64,000 nt of DNA from Hamadaea sp. (GCF_013362815.1 NZ_JABFVK010000043.1:62001-126000), one strand, 5' to 3'; shown: positions 35,821 to 45,180, counted from the stretch's first letter. Translations and numbers: made by a program. The notes: generated from the sequence alone by a model not told the origin.

Positions 35821-36600
35821 GTGAGCGACACCACCGCCCCTCCCCTGCTGGAGCTACGGGGCGTGAACAAGAGCTTCGGCCCCGTGCACGTGCTGCGCGA
35901 CGTCGACTTCACCGTCCGGGCCGGCGAGGTGACCGCGCTCGTCGGTGACAACGGCGCCGGCAAGTCCACCCTGGTCAAGTGCATCAGCGGCATATACACC
36001 AGCGACTCCGGCGAAGTGCTGGTCGCCGGCGAACGCGTGCACATCCACGGCCCGCGGGACGCCGCCCACCACGGCATCGAGATCGTCTACCAGGACCTCG
36101 CGCTCTGCGACAACCTCGACATCGTCCAGAACATGTTCCTCGGCCGGGAACGCCTGAGCGGCATCATCCTGGACGAGCCGAGCATGGAGGAACTGGCCCA
36201 GAAGACCCTGGCCGGGCTGTCGGTGCGTACCGTGAAATCGGTGCGCCAGCTGGTCTCCAGCCTCTCCGGCGGTCAGCGCCAGACCGTGGCCATCGCCAAG
36301 GCCGTGCTGTGGAACAGCCGCCTGGTCATCCTCGACGAACCGACCGCGGCGCTCGGTGTCGCGCAGACCGCCCAGGTTCTCGAACTGGTACGCCGCCTGG
36401 CCGACAACGGCCTCGCCGTCGTGCTCATCTCGCACAACATGAACGACGTCTTCGCCGTCTCCGACCGGATCGCCGCCCTCTACTTGGGACGTATGGCGGC
36501 CCAGGTCAAGACGACCGACGTCACCCACGCCCAAGTCGTAGAGCTGATCACCGCCGGTCGCAGCGGCAGCCTCGGCCTGCAGCCGGAGGAGGCACTGTGA
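35821..36600 (+). CDS. xylG: Sugar ABC transporter ATP-binding protein (XylG-like)
   Basis: 259-residue ATPase. Walker A is GDNGAGKST (the sugar-importer form), the signature is SLSGGQRQTVAIAKAV, and Walker B is VILDEPTAALG. It carries only one ATPase domain, whereas E. coli XylG and RbsA have two fused; single-domain versions are common in actinobacteria and would act as a homodimer. GTG 35821 is 104 bases after xylF. Its stop overlaps the permease start (GTGA). Confidence 0.88.
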   Translation: MSDTTAPPLLELRGVNKSFGPVHVLRDVDFTVRAGEVTALVGDNGAGKSTLVKCISGIYTSDSGEVLVAGERVHIHGPRDAAHHGIEIVYQDLALCDNLDIVQNMFLGRERLSGIILDEPSMEELAQKTLAGLSVRTVKSVRQLVSSLSGGQRQTVAIAKAVLWNSRLVILDEPTAALGVAQTAQVLELVRRLADNGLAVVLISHNMNDVFAVSDRIAALYLGRMAAQVKTTDVTHAQVVELITAGRSGSLGLQPEEAL

Positions 36601-37859
36601 GCACCGCGACGACCACCACGACGGTCGCCCCGTCCGACGGGGGCGCCGACAGCCCGCTCTTCGCGTACGCGAAGAACTACGGCCGTAAGTTGCGCGGCGG
36701 TGAAATGGGCGCGTTGCCTGCGGTCGCCGGCCTGATCGTGCTGTGCGCGGTCTTCACGCTGGCCAATCCGAACTTCCTGACGCCCTCCAACATGGCGAAC
36801 CTGTTCACCCAGGGCGGGCCGATCACGGTCATCGCGATGGGCCTGGTCTTCGTCCTGCTGCTCGGCGAGATCGACCTGTCGGCCGGGTTCACCTCCGGGG
36901 TCTGCGCGGCCGTGCTCGCGATCCTGCTGACCAACGAGGGCTGGCCCTGGTACGCCGCCGTCGGCGTCTCGATCGCAACCGGCGTCGCGATCGGCTTCCT
37001 GCTCGGGTTCCTCGTGGCGAAGGTGGGCATCCCCTCGTTCGTCGTCACGCTGGCCGCCTTCCTCGCCTTCCAGGGTGTCGTCCTCAAGCTGCTGAAGGAG
37101 GGCACCAACATCTCCATCCGCGACAACCAGACGGTCATCATCGCGCTGGAGAACGAGTTCCTCTCGCCGCTGCTCGGCTGGGTCTTCGCCGCTGTCGCCG
37201 TGGCCGCACTCGCCGTCGTCCAGATCGTCATCAAGATCAAGCGAATGGGCCGCGGCCTGAACTCCGACCCGTGGGAGATCATCGCCGTCCGCATCGGCGG
37301 TCTGGCCGTCCTGCTCGGGGTCGCCGTCGCCGTGCTCAATCAGGAGCGCTCGCGCAATCCGTTGATCTTCGGCTCGCTCAAGGGCATGCCGATCATCGTC
37401 CCGATCATCGCGGTGTTGCTCATCCTCTGGACGGTCGTGTTGCGCCGCACCAGGTTCGGTCGCCACGTGTACGCCGTCGGCGGCAACGTCGAGGCGGCCC
37501 GCCGAGCCGGCATCTCGGTGGACCGCATCCGCATCTCGGCGTTCGTCATCTGCTCCGGCATGGCGGCGATCGGCGGCATCATCGCGGCGAGCCAAGCCCG
37601 CTCGGTGGACCCGAACACCGGTGGTTCCAACGTCCTGCTGTACGCCGTCGGCGCAGCGGTCGTCGGCGGCACCAGCCTCTTCGGCGGCCGTGGCCGGGTG
37701 CTCGACGCCGTCCTCGGCGGAGCGGTGGTCGCCGTCATCAACAACGGCATGGGCTTGATGGGCTACAGCTCCTGGGTCAAGTACGTTGTGACCGGCTCCG
37801 TGCTGCTGCTCGCCGCGGGCGTCGACGCCCTGTCTCGGCGACGCTCGGCGGTCTCCTAG
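36597..37859 (+). CDS. xylH: Sugar ABC transporter permease (XylH-like)
   Basis: 420-residue membrane protein of the ribose/xylose permease family. It has about ten hydrophobic helices and the family motifs LLGEIDLSAGF and the late GGTSLFGGRGRV, plus VYAVGGNVEAARRAGISVDR, the loop that contacts the ATPase. The length is slightly above 390-400, as for XylH. GTG 36597 gives a GTGA overlap. The family A element starts 33 bases after its stop, then the ROK regulator follows. Confidence 0.88.
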   Translation: MSTATTTTTVAPSDGGADSPLFAYAKNYGRKLRGGEMGALPAVAGLIVLCAVFTLANPNFLTPSNMANLFTQGGPITVIAMGLVFVLLLGEIDLSAGFTSGVCAAVLAILLTNEGWPWYAAVGVSIATGVAIGFLLGFLVAKVGIPSFVVTLAAFLAFQGVVLKLLKEGTNISIRDNQTVIIALENEFLSPLLGWVFAAVAVAALAVVQIVIKIKRMGRGLNSDPWEIIAVRIGGLAVLLGVAVAVLNQERSRNPLIFGSLKGMPIIVPIIAVLLILWTVVLRRTRFGRHVYAVGGNVEAARRAGISVDRIRISAFVICSGMAAIGGIIAASQARSVDPNTGGSNVLLYAVGAAVVGGTSLFGGRGRVLDAVLGGAVVAVINNGMGLMGYSSWVKYVVTGSVLLLAAGVDALSRRRSAVS

Positions 37860-37892
37860 CCGGGCGCGCCGAGGACGACTGAGATGCCGCTG

Positions 37893-37953
37893 GCTGGATC
37901 AGGGTTCCGCGTCGAATCTTGGGGCAAGATTCGACCGGGAACCGTGATCCAGC
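37893..37953. repeat. Palindromic element, family A copy 1
   Basis: Outer arms GCTGGATCAGGGTTCC (37893-37908) and GGAACCGTGATCCAGC (37938-37953), inner arms CGAATCTTG (37913-37921) and CAAGATTCG (37925-37933), all sharing one centre at 37923. It lies between xylH and the ROK gene. Confidence 0.9.
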
Positions 37954-37991
37954 GCGAACGCGACGAGATGACTGTCCGGAAAGGACGCTGA

Positions 37992-39158
37992 ATGCGGGCG
38001 GGACCGAGCCAGGAGGAGATCCGGCGCCAGAACCTCGGGGCGCTGCTGCGCTTCGTGCATGTGCGCGGCCAGATCTCCCGCGCGGAACTCACCTCCGAGC
38101 TCGGTCTCAACCGCTCCACCATCGGCGCGCTCACCGCGGAGCTCGCGGCCGTCGGCCTCGTCAGCGAGGAGGCGCCTCGGGAGACCGGGCGCGCGGGCCG
38201 TCCGTCCCTTGTGGTCCGCGCGTCCTCCGAGCAGGTCTACGCGTACGCCGCCAGCATCGGCGTCGACCGGATCAGCGCGGCCCGGATCGGGCTCGGCGGC
38301 GTGATCATGGATCGCCGGGAGGCCGAACGTCCCGCGGAGGACGTCGTCACCCCGTTGCGGGAGTTCATCGAGTCGATGGAGGCCGGCGTCGGCCCCGGCG
38401 CTCGCTGCATCGGGGCGGGGGTGGCCGTCTGCGGCCTCGTCCGCCGCGCCGACGGCGTCGTACGCCTCGGTCCCCACCTGGGCTGGCTAGATCAGCCGGT
38501 CGGGGCGGAGTTGCGGGAGAAGCTGCCCGATCTGCTGCCGAGCGTGGTCGTGGGCAATGTCGCCGACCTCTCGGCGCTGGCCGAGCACACCCGGGGCTCG
38601 GCCCAGGGCTGCTCGAACATCATCTACGTGTACAGCGACGTCGGCATCGGCGCGGGCATCATCGCCGGCGGCCGGCGCGTCACCGGGCACGGCGGCTACG
38701 GCGGCGAAGTCGGCCACATGGTCGTGAACCCGAACGGACGGCCGTGCGGGTGCGGTTCCCGGGGTTGCTGGGAGACCGAGATCGGCGAGGAATCACTGCT
38801 CCGGCACGCGGGGCGGACCGGTCAGCTCGGCCGGGACGCCGTACTGGCCGTCGTGGACGCCGCCGCCCGGGGTGACGCCGAAGCGCAGGCGGCCGTCCGG
38901 CACGTCGGCGACTGGCTCGGGTTCGGCGTCGCCAACCTCGTCAACATCTTCAACCCAGAACTCGTCGTCTTCGGCGGCACCATGCGCGACGTCTATCTCG
39001 CGTCGGCCGCCCAGGTCCGTAGCCGCCTCAACCACAACGCGCTGGCCGCCTGCCGGGAGCACGTTCGGCTGCGTACGCCGCAACTCGGGGACGACGCGGC
39101 GCTGCTCGGCGCGGCCGAACTCGCCTTCGAGCAGTTGCTCGCCGACCCGCTCGGCTGA
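37992..39158 (+). CDS. ROK family transcriptional regulator (XylR-like)
   Basis: 388-residue repressor. The N-terminal winged helix is NLGALLRFVHVRGQISRAEL, TSELGLNRSTIGALTAELA. The ROK kinase-like domain has the zinc motif CGCGSRGCWE and the sugar-site GGYGGEVGHM, without the strict sugar-kinase ATP site of active kinases. ATG 37992 has AAAGGA upstream. It lies directly after xylF-xylG-xylH, flanked by family A elements, so it probably controls that operon in response to xylose or a related sugar. Confidence 0.88.
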   Translation: MRAGPSQEEIRRQNLGALLRFVHVRGQISRAELTSELGLNRSTIGALTAELAAVGLVSEEAPRETGRAGRPSLVVRASSEQVYAYAASIGVDRISAARIGLGGVIMDRREAERPAEDVVTPLREFIESMEAGVGPGARCIGAGVAVCGLVRRADGVVRLGPHLGWLDQPVGAELREKLPDLLPSVVVGNVADLSALAEHTRGSAQGCSNIIYVYSDVGIGAGIIAGGRRVTGHGGYGGEVGHMVVNPNGRPCGCGSRGCWETEIGEESLLRHAGRTGQLGRDAVLAVVDAAARGDAEAQAAVRHVGDWLGFGVANLVNIFNPELVVFGGTMRDVYLASAAQVRSRLNHNALAACREHVRLRTPQLGDDAALLGAAELAFEQLLADPLG

Positions 39159-39183
39159 GCCCTCCCACCCCCCGTTTTATCGC

Positions 39184-39246
39184 GCTGGATCAGGGTTCCG
39201 GGTCGAATCTTGGCGCGAATACGACCCAGATCCCTGATCCGGTCGC
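39184..39246. repeat. Palindromic element, family A copy 2
   Basis: GCTGGATCAGGG...CCCTGATCCGG with an inner GTCGAATCTTG...ACGACC. Read on the other strand it is almost the same as copy 3 at 51036-51100. It starts 25 bases after the ROK stop and ends just before the convergent ABC exporter stop. Confidence 0.85.
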
Positions 39247-39252
39247 AACGAC

Positions 39253-41040
39253 CTAGCGGGTTTGTTCGAGCCAGCTGGCGTAGAGGCGGGCGTACACCGA
39301 ACCCTCTTGGGCCACGAGCTCCTCGTGCGGTCCACGTTGGACGATGACGCCCTTGTCCACCACGATCACTTCGTCCGCGGCTTGCGCCGTGGACAACCGG
39401 TGGGCGATGGCAACGGTCGTCCGGCCGCGGGTGACCGCGTCCAGGGTGCGCTGGAGGCGCACCTCGGTGGCGGGGTCGACGGCGCTGGTCGCCTCGTCGA
39501 GGACGAGCAGATCCGGGTCGGCCACGTACGCCCGGGCGAGGGCCACGAGCTGCCGTTCACCGACGCTGAGCGCCTCGCCCCGCTCCCCGACCGAGGTCGC
39601 GAGGCCTTCGGGGAGACCGGCCAGCCAGTCGCCGAGCCCGAGTTCGGCGAAGGCGGCGGTCAGCTCGTCGTCGGTCAGCGACGGCCGCGCGAAGCGTACG
39701 TTCGCCCCGATGGTGTCGTCGAAGAGGAAGCCGTCCTGCGGCACCATCACGACGTGCGACCGCAGCGACTCGAAGCGCACGGTCGCCAGGTCCACTCCGG
39801 ACAGCAGGACGCGGCCCTCGGTCGGGTCCATCAGCCGGGTGAGCAGCTTGGCGAAGGTGGTCTTGCCGCTGCCGGTCTCGCCGACCACCGCGACCTTGGT
39901 CTTCGCCGGGATCTCGAGGTGGACGTCGTGCAGGACGCGCGGCCCGGCCGGATAGTTGAAGCTGACGTGCTCGAAGGTGAGGTCCAGCGCGCCGGACGGC
40001 AGGTCCACACCGTCGTGCGCCGGGTCGGCCACGTCCGGCTTCTCGTCGAGGACGTCCAGCACGCGACGCCAGCCCGAGATCGCGTTCTGCGCCTCGTTGA
40101 GCACCTCGGTCGCGATCTGCACCGGCTGGATGAACAGCGTCACCAGGAAGAGGAACGCCACCAGCTCACCGAGCTCCAGGTGCTTGCCCACGCCCAGCAC
40201 CACGCCGACGATCACGACCGCGGACATCGCCAGGCCCGCCGCCAGCTCACCGGTGGAGAAGCTGGTCACGCTCATCCGCAAGGCTCGCTTCTGGGCCCGC
40301 TCGTAGCTGCCGATCGTCTCGTCCAGCTTCTCCTGGGTACGCGCACCGACGCCGTAAGCGCGGATGACCGCCGAGCCGACGACCGCCTCGGAGACCGCAC
40401 CGTAGAGCGCGCCGACCCGCTTGCGTACCTCGACGTAGAAGGTCGACAGGATCGGCTGGAACTTCTTGATCAGGTACGCCGAGGGCACGAACGCGGCGAG
40501 CACCACCAGCGTCAGTTCCCACGAGTAGAACGCCATCACGAGGGTGGTCACGAGGATCTGGCCGCTGTTGACCAGCAGGATCACGCCGCCCCACTGGAGG
40601 AACTGGGTGATCGAGTCCACGTCGGAGGTGACCCGGGCGACCAGTACGCCCCGCCGCTGGGTCTGCTGGTGCAGCATCGACAGATCGTGGATGTGCCGGA
40701 AGGTGCGTACGCGCAACGAGGCCAGCGCCGTCTCGGACACCGTGAAGAGTCGCTTCATCATCAGGTAGCCGCAGGCCGTAGTGCAGACGAGGATGGCGAC
40801 GGTGAGCAGCGCGCCGATGGTGATGCGGGCCAGGTCCGGTCCGTGCTCGGCCTGCAGGCCCTCGTCGATGCCCTGCTGGATGGCGATCGGGACGGCGACC
40901 CGGCCGACCATCGACAAGATGGCGAGCCCCAATGTGCCGAGCAGACCGGTACGCAGCTCGGGCGAGAGCGACAGGCCTCGTTTCAGGGTCTGCCAAGTGG
41001 TCGCGGTGGCGGTCGAGTCAGGTACGGCCGCTGCGGTCAT
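39253..41040 (-). CDS. Heterodimeric ABC exporter, canonical-Walker-B subunit
   Basis: 595-residue fused membrane-ATPase half-transporter. Six hydrophobic helices are followed by an ATPase with Walker A GETGSGKTT, Walker B LLVLDEATSAVDP (catalytic Glu present) and signature LSVGERQ, which deviates from LSGGQ. The upstream partner has the reverse pattern, so together they form one functional and one degenerate ATP site, as in BmrCD or TM287/288. Its ATG overlaps the partner's stop (ATGA). Likely a drug or lipid exporter; substrate unknown. Confidence 0.9.
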   Translation of the reverse strand: MTAAAVPDSTATATTWQTLKRGLSLSPELRTGLLGTLGLAILSMVGRVAVPIAIQQGIDEGLQAEHGPDLARITIGALLTVAILVCTTACGYLMMKRLFTVSETALASLRVRTFRHIHDLSMLHQQTQRRGVLVARVTSDVDSITQFLQWGGVILLVNSGQILVTTLVMAFYSWELTLVVLAAFVPSAYLIKKFQPILSTFYVEVRKRVGALYGAVSEAVVGSAVIRAYGVGARTQEKLDETIGSYERAQKRALRMSVTSFSTGELAAGLAMSAVVIVGVVLGVGKHLELGELVAFLFLVTLFIQPVQIATEVLNEAQNAISGWRRVLDVLDEKPDVADPAHDGVDLPSGALDLTFEHVSFNYPAGPRVLHDVHLEIPAKTKVAVVGETGSGKTTFAKLLTRLMDPTEGRVLLSGVDLATVRFESLRSHVVMVPQDGFLFDDTIGANVRFARPSLTDDELTAAFAELGLGDWLAGLPEGLATSVGERGEALSVGERQLVALARAYVADPDLLVLDEATSAVDPATEVRLQRTLDAVTRGRTTVAIAHRLSTAQAADEVIVVDKGVIVQRGPHEELVAQEGSVYARLYASWLEQTR

Positions 41041-42956
41041 CGGACGATCTCCATCGCTGTGTCGGGCTCCTCGAGGTCGTCTTCGGGCTCCTCCGCGTCA
41101 TAGGACCGGTCCCGCTCGGCTTCCGCCTTCTCGTACGCGGTCACGAGGCCTGCGTACCCGGGGACGCTCTCCAAGAGTTGCGTGTGCGTGCCGTGCGCGA
41201 CAACCCGGCCTTGCTCGAGATAGACGACTTCATCCGCAAGAGCGATGGTCGCGCGCCGGTACGCGACGACGAGGATCGTCGCCCCGCCGGTGCCCGAGTC
41301 GGTGCCGGACCGAAGCGACCGGAGGATGGCCGCTTCGACGCGGGGGTCGACCGCGCTGGTCGCGTCGTCGAGGATCAGTACGCGCGGCTTCCCGGCCAGG
41401 GCGCGGGCGAGCACCAGCCGCTGCCGCTGTCCGCCGGACAACGTCGTGCCGCGCTCCCCGAGCTCGGTGTCGAGCCCTTCGGGCAACCGCTCGACGAACG
41501 GCTTCACCTGGGCCGTCGCGAGCGCCGCCCACGCTTCTTCGTCGGAGATGGGCGTGCCGTCGGCGTGCTGCCGGTCCAATGTGACGTTCGCCCGGACGGT
41601 GTCGTCGAAGGCGAACGACAGCTGCGGCACGAGCGCCACGGTCTGCGCGAGGTCGGCGGCCGCGAGACTCGGCGCCGGTACGCCGCCCAGCCGGATCTCG
41701 CCGGAGTCGGGGTCGAGCAGGCGCGCGGCCAACGTGGCGACGGTGGACTTGCCCGATCCGGTCGGGCCGACGAGGGCCACCGTCTTGCCGGGCTTCACTT
41801 TGAACGTCACGTCGTGCAGCACGGGTTCGCCGGCCACGTACGCGAAGTCGACCCGGTCGAAGGCGATCTCGGCCGCTCCGCTGCCCGGGACACCGCTTTC
41901 CCCGTACGCCATCTCCCCCGTGGCGGTCAGCACCCGCTGCACCCGGTCCCAGCCCGCGACCGAGCGGGGCAACTCGCCGAGGACCCAGCCGATCGAGCGG
42001 ACGGGAAAGGCCATCACCGTGAACAGCAGCGTCACCGAGATGAGTTCTTGCAGGTCGATCGCACCCGTCTTGACCCGCCAGGCCCCCGCCACCAGTACGG
42101 CGAGGGTGCCGACGCTCGGCAGGCTCTCCAGCGACGGGTCGAAGACGCCGCGCAGCCGGCCGACCCGGATCAGCGCGTCACGAAGCTCGCGCGCCTTCGC
42201 CGCGAACCGCTCGGTCTCCGCCTGCTCGCGGCCCATCGTCTTGACGACGAGCGCGCCGTCGAAGCTCTCGTGCGCGATCCCGCTGACGGCCGCCCGCAAC
42301 GACTGGGCCTTCGCCTGGCGGGGGGCCATCCGGCGGGAGTAGACGACGTTGAGGGTGAACAGCGCGGGGAACACCGCCAGGCCGACCAGCGCCAGCACCC
42401 AGTCGGTGAAGAAGAGGACCACGACGGCGGCGAACATCATCACGATGCTGCCGATGGCGAACGGCAGCGGCGCGATGGGCCACCAGGTCGCCTCGACGTC
42501 GGAGTTGGCGTTGGACAGCAGCGAGCCGGTCGAGTGCCGGGCGTGCCAGGCGGGCGGCAGCTCCAGATAGCGCCGCGTCACCTTGCGCCGGTACGCCGCT
42601 TGCAGCCGGAACTGCATGAACCCCGAGCCCAGCCGCCGGCCGAAGATGCCGATCACCTTCCCGGCGCTGACCGCCAGGACGAGGCCGGCGGCGAGGAGCA
42701 GCGTCCCCCACTCGTAACGCTTCGTGGCGAAAGCCGGCTCGACCACGTGGCCCACCACGTAGCCCAGCGCGTACGCCGTCCCGATCGTCAGGAGACCGAA
42801 CAGGATGCTCCCGATCGTCGCGATCGTGAAGATCTTCGGTTCATGACGTACGCCGGCCCAGAGAACCCGCAGGCCGCGACCGATGACGTCGCGCCCGGTG
42901 ATCTCTTTTCGGCCGTCCTCCGTTGACTTGCTGCCTGCCGCGCTCTCGGCCACCAC
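41037..42956 (-). CDS. Heterodimeric ABC exporter, degenerate-Walker-B subunit
   Basis: 639-residue partner half-transporter. Walker A is GPTGSGKST, signature LSGGQRQ is intact, but Walker B reads VLILDDATSAVDP with Asp in place of the catalytic Glu. It also has a long N-terminal segment before the first helix and a highly acidic C-terminus. GTG 42956 or 42953 is the start. It is divergent from the acyl-CoA synthetase gene across a 254-base spacer. Only this pair together gives a working pump. Confidence 0.9.
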   Translation of the reverse strand: MVAESAAGSKSTEDGRKEITGRDVIGRGLRVLWAGVRHEPKIFTIATIGSILFGLLTIGTAYALGYVVGHVVEPAFATKRYEWGTLLLAAGLVLAVSAGKVIGIFGRRLGSGFMQFRLQAAYRRKVTRRYLELPPAWHARHSTGSLLSNANSDVEATWWPIAPLPFAIGSIVMMFAAVVVLFFTDWVLALVGLAVFPALFTLNVVYSRRMAPRQAKAQSLRAAVSGIAHESFDGALVVKTMGREQAETERFAAKARELRDALIRVGRLRGVFDPSLESLPSVGTLAVLVAGAWRVKTGAIDLQELISVTLLFTVMAFPVRSIGWVLGELPRSVAGWDRVQRVLTATGEMAYGESGVPGSGAAEIAFDRVDFAYVAGEPVLHDVTFKVKPGKTVALVGPTGSGKSTVATLAARLLDPDSGEIRLGGVPAPSLAAADLAQTVALVPQLSFAFDDTVRANVTLDRQHADGTPISDEEAWAALATAQVKPFVERLPEGLDTELGERGTTLSGGQRQRLVLARALAGKPRVLILDDATSAVDPRVEAAILRSLRSGTDSGTGGATILVVAYRRATIALADEVVYLEQGRVVAHGTHTQLLESVPGYAGLVTAYEKAEAERDRSYDAEEPEDDLEEPDTAMEIVR

Positions 42957-43095
42957 GCCCCGCTTGTCCCTCGTAAGTTCCTAACCCGGTGTTCATCCTT
43001 ACTGAGAGTGCGCGCCGAAGCTATCCGGAATCCGCTGTGGGTGGCGTCACAATCCGGCCAAGAACGGCTCAGCCGAACACACAACGCAGCCGAAA

Positions 43096-43113
43096 CCATA
43101 CGGCCGGGTATGG
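43096..43113. promoter_or_regulatory. Palindrome upstream of the acyl-CoA synthetase gene
   Basis: CCATAC-GGCCGG-GTATGG is a perfect inverted repeat. It lies in the divergent spacer and could be a regulator site for either gene. The 254-base spacer 42957-43210 has no gene. Confidence 0.45.
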
Positions 43114-43173
43114 CTTAGGGGAGAACGTGCGGCTACCCTTCGGTAACACCAGAGAAACGTGGCGCACGTCACC

Positions 43174-43197
43174 CATAATCACGTTCCGAATTTCGGA
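43174..43197 (+). promoter_or_regulatory. Promoter and SD-overlapping palindrome of the fadD-like gene
   Basis: CATAAT (43174-43179) is a good -10. TCCGAA-T-TTCGGA (43185-43197) is a perfect inverted repeat whose right half runs into the GGAGGG ribosome-binding site, so it could act as an operator or as a hairpin that hides the site. Confidence 0.5.
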
Positions 43198-43210
43198 GGG
43201 CAGCTCGGCC

Positions 43211-45037
43211 ATGACCACGACCCAGGTCCCCTACCGGTCGATTCCGGAGATGTTCTTGAGCCGGGTGGCCGCCACCCCGGACAAGGAGGCGTTCGGCGGT
43301 CCCGGTCCGGACGGGCAGCCCCAGTACCTCACCTGGGCCCAGGTCGGTGAGCAGGCTCGGCAGATCGCCGCCGGGCTGACCACGCTCGGCATCGGTCACG
43401 AGGACCGGGTCGCGATCCTGGCCGGCACTCGGCTCGAGTGGATCCTGGCCGACCTCGGCATCATGTGCGCGGGCGGCGCGACCACGACCGTCTACCCCAC
43501 TACCGAGCCCGAAGACGCCTGCTACATCATCGCCGACTCCGGCTCCAAGGTGCTCATCGCCGAGAACCCGGCGCAGGCCGCCAAGCTCGCCGCCGCCCCG
43601 GTTCCGTCGATCACCCACGTCGTGCTGATCGACGGCGAGGCCGACCCGGCGGCGGGCGTACCGCAGCTGACCCTGGCCGATCTGGAGGTCAAGGGCGCTC
43701 AGGCGCTCGCCGACAACCCCGGCCTCATCGACGACCTCGTCGCCGGCATCGAGCCCGACCATCTGGCGACGCTCATCTACACCTCCGGCACCACCGGCCG
43801 CCCGAAGGGCGTGGAGCTCCTCCACCGCGGCTGGTGCTGGGAAGGTGTCGTGCAGGGCGAGGTCGGCGTACTGATCCCCGAGGACCTGCAGTTCCTCTGG
43901 CTGCCGCTGTCGCACTCCTTCGGCAAGACGCTGATCTGCGGCATCATCCACGTCGGCGTGAAGACCTATGTGGACGGACGGGTCGACAAGATCAGCGAGA
44001 ACCTCGGCCTCGTACGCCCGACGCTGATGGCGGCCGCGCCCCGCATCTTCGAGAAGGTCTACAACCGCGTCGTCACCGGCGTACAAGAAGACGGCGGCGC
44101 GAAGCTGAAGATCTTCGGCTGGGCCGTGGCCGTCGGCAAGCAGAAGGTGGCCCTCGAACAGGCCGGCCGGCCGGTGCCCGGCGGCCTGGCGCTGAAGTAC
44201 CGGATCGCCGACAAGCTGGTCTTCTCAAAGCTGCGCGCCCGCCTCGGCGGTCGCATCCGCTACCTCGTCTCCGGCTCGGCGCCGCTGTCGGTGCCGATCG
44301 CCGAGTTCTTCGCTGCGGCAGGCCTGCCCATCTCGGAGGGCTACGGCCTGACCGAGTCCAGCGCGGGCAACTGCGTCAACCGGCCGGGAGCGCTGCGGAT
44401 CGGGACGGTCGGCCCGGCCCTGGGCGACCTCGAGATCAAGATCGACACCGACGGTGAGGTGCTCCTGCGGGGCGCGCCGATCATGCGCGGGTACCACAAC
44501 CTGGCCGACGAGACCGCCGCGGCGTTCACCGAGGACGGCTACTTCCGGACCGGCGACATCGGCGAACTCGACGACGCCGGCTTCCTGAAGATCACCGACC
44601 GCAAGAAGGACCTCGTCAAGACGTCCGGCGGCAAGTACATCGCGCCCAGCCACATCGAGGGCGTCTTCAAGGCGCTGTGCCCGCTGGTCTCTCAGGTCCT
44701 GGTCATCGGCCAGTCGCGCAACTACTGCACGATGGTCGTCACGCTCGATCCCGAGGCCGTCACGACCTGGTCGCACGGCGGCCCGCTGGAAGGCAAGTCG
44801 TACGCCGACATCGTCGCGTCGAAGGAGGCGAACGAGGTCGTCGCCGCCGCCGTGGCAGACCTGAACGGCCGCCTCAACCGGTGGGAGACCATCAAGAAGT
44901 TCACGATCCTGCCGCGGGACCTCACCATCGAAGACGGCGAGATCACCCCGTCGCTGAAGCTGAAGCGGCGGATCATCGAGGCGAACTTCAAAGCCGAGAT
45001 CGAGGCGATGTACGCCGGCAGCCTCGCCGAGGTCTGA
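43211..45037 (+). CDS. Long-chain acyl-CoA synthetase (FadD15-like)
   Basis: 608-residue AMP-forming ligase that activates fatty acids to acyl-CoA through an acyl adenylate. The AMP-binding motif is LIYTSGTTGRPKGVEL, the A5 motif EGYGLTESSAG, the A7 motif YFRTGDIGELDDAGFL, and the A8-A10 region ITDRKKDLVKTSGGKYIAPS. The spacing and SGSAPLSVPIAEFF segment match the actinobacterial FadD15 group. ATG 43211 has GGAGGG upstream, which excludes the longer ORF. Specific fatty acid unknown. A strong terminator follows. Confidence 0.92.
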   Translation: MTTTQVPYRSIPEMFLSRVAATPDKEAFGGPGPDGQPQYLTWAQVGEQARQIAAGLTTLGIGHEDRVAILAGTRLEWILADLGIMCAGGATTTVYPTTEPEDACYIIADSGSKVLIAENPAQAAKLAAAPVPSITHVVLIDGEADPAAGVPQLTLADLEVKGAQALADNPGLIDDLVAGIEPDHLATLIYTSGTTGRPKGVELLHRGWCWEGVVQGEVGVLIPEDLQFLWLPLSHSFGKTLICGIIHVGVKTYVDGRVDKISENLGLVRPTLMAAAPRIFEKVYNRVVTGVQEDGGAKLKIFGWAVAVGKQKVALEQAGRPVPGGLALKYRIADKLVFSKLRARLGGRIRYLVSGSAPLSVPIAEFFAAAGLPISEGYGLTESSAGNCVNRPGALRIGTVGPALGDLEIKIDTDGEVLLRGAPIMRGYHNLADETAAAFTEDGYFRTGDIGELDDAGFLKITDRKKDLVKTSGGKYIAPSHIEGVFKALCPLVSQVLVIGQSRNYCTMVVTLDPEAVTTWSHGGPLEGKSYADIVASKEANEVVAAAVADLNGRLNRWETIKKFTILPRDLTIEDGEITPSLKLKRRIIEANFKAEIEAMYAGSLAEV

Positions 45038-45053
45038 CCTCCACCCGCTCCAG

Positions 45054-45086
45054 ACGCCTCCGCGCTGCCCGGCGCGGAGGCGTTTT
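45054..45086 (+). terminator. Intrinsic terminator of the acyl-CoA synthetase gene
   Basis: A perfect 12-base-pair stem ACGCCTCCGCGC / GCGCGGAGGCGT with a 6-base loop is followed by TTT, 16 bases after the stop codon. Confidence 0.9.
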
Positions 45087-45090
45087 CCGT

Positions 45091-45180
45091 CGTTGTCGAT
45101 CATGCCGCCGGGGAGTCGATCAGGGCACCCGGGACACGACACGCCGGCCGATCACGACCATTAGTTCATGATCGCGCGGA
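45091..45180. repeat. Palindromic element, family B copy 6
   Basis: Contains GTTGTCGATCATGCCG, GGAGTCGATCAGGGCACCC, the core GGGACACGACACGCCGG, and the right end AGTTCATGATCGCGCGGA. It aligns almost base for base with copy 3 over the first 60 bases. Confidence 0.8.
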
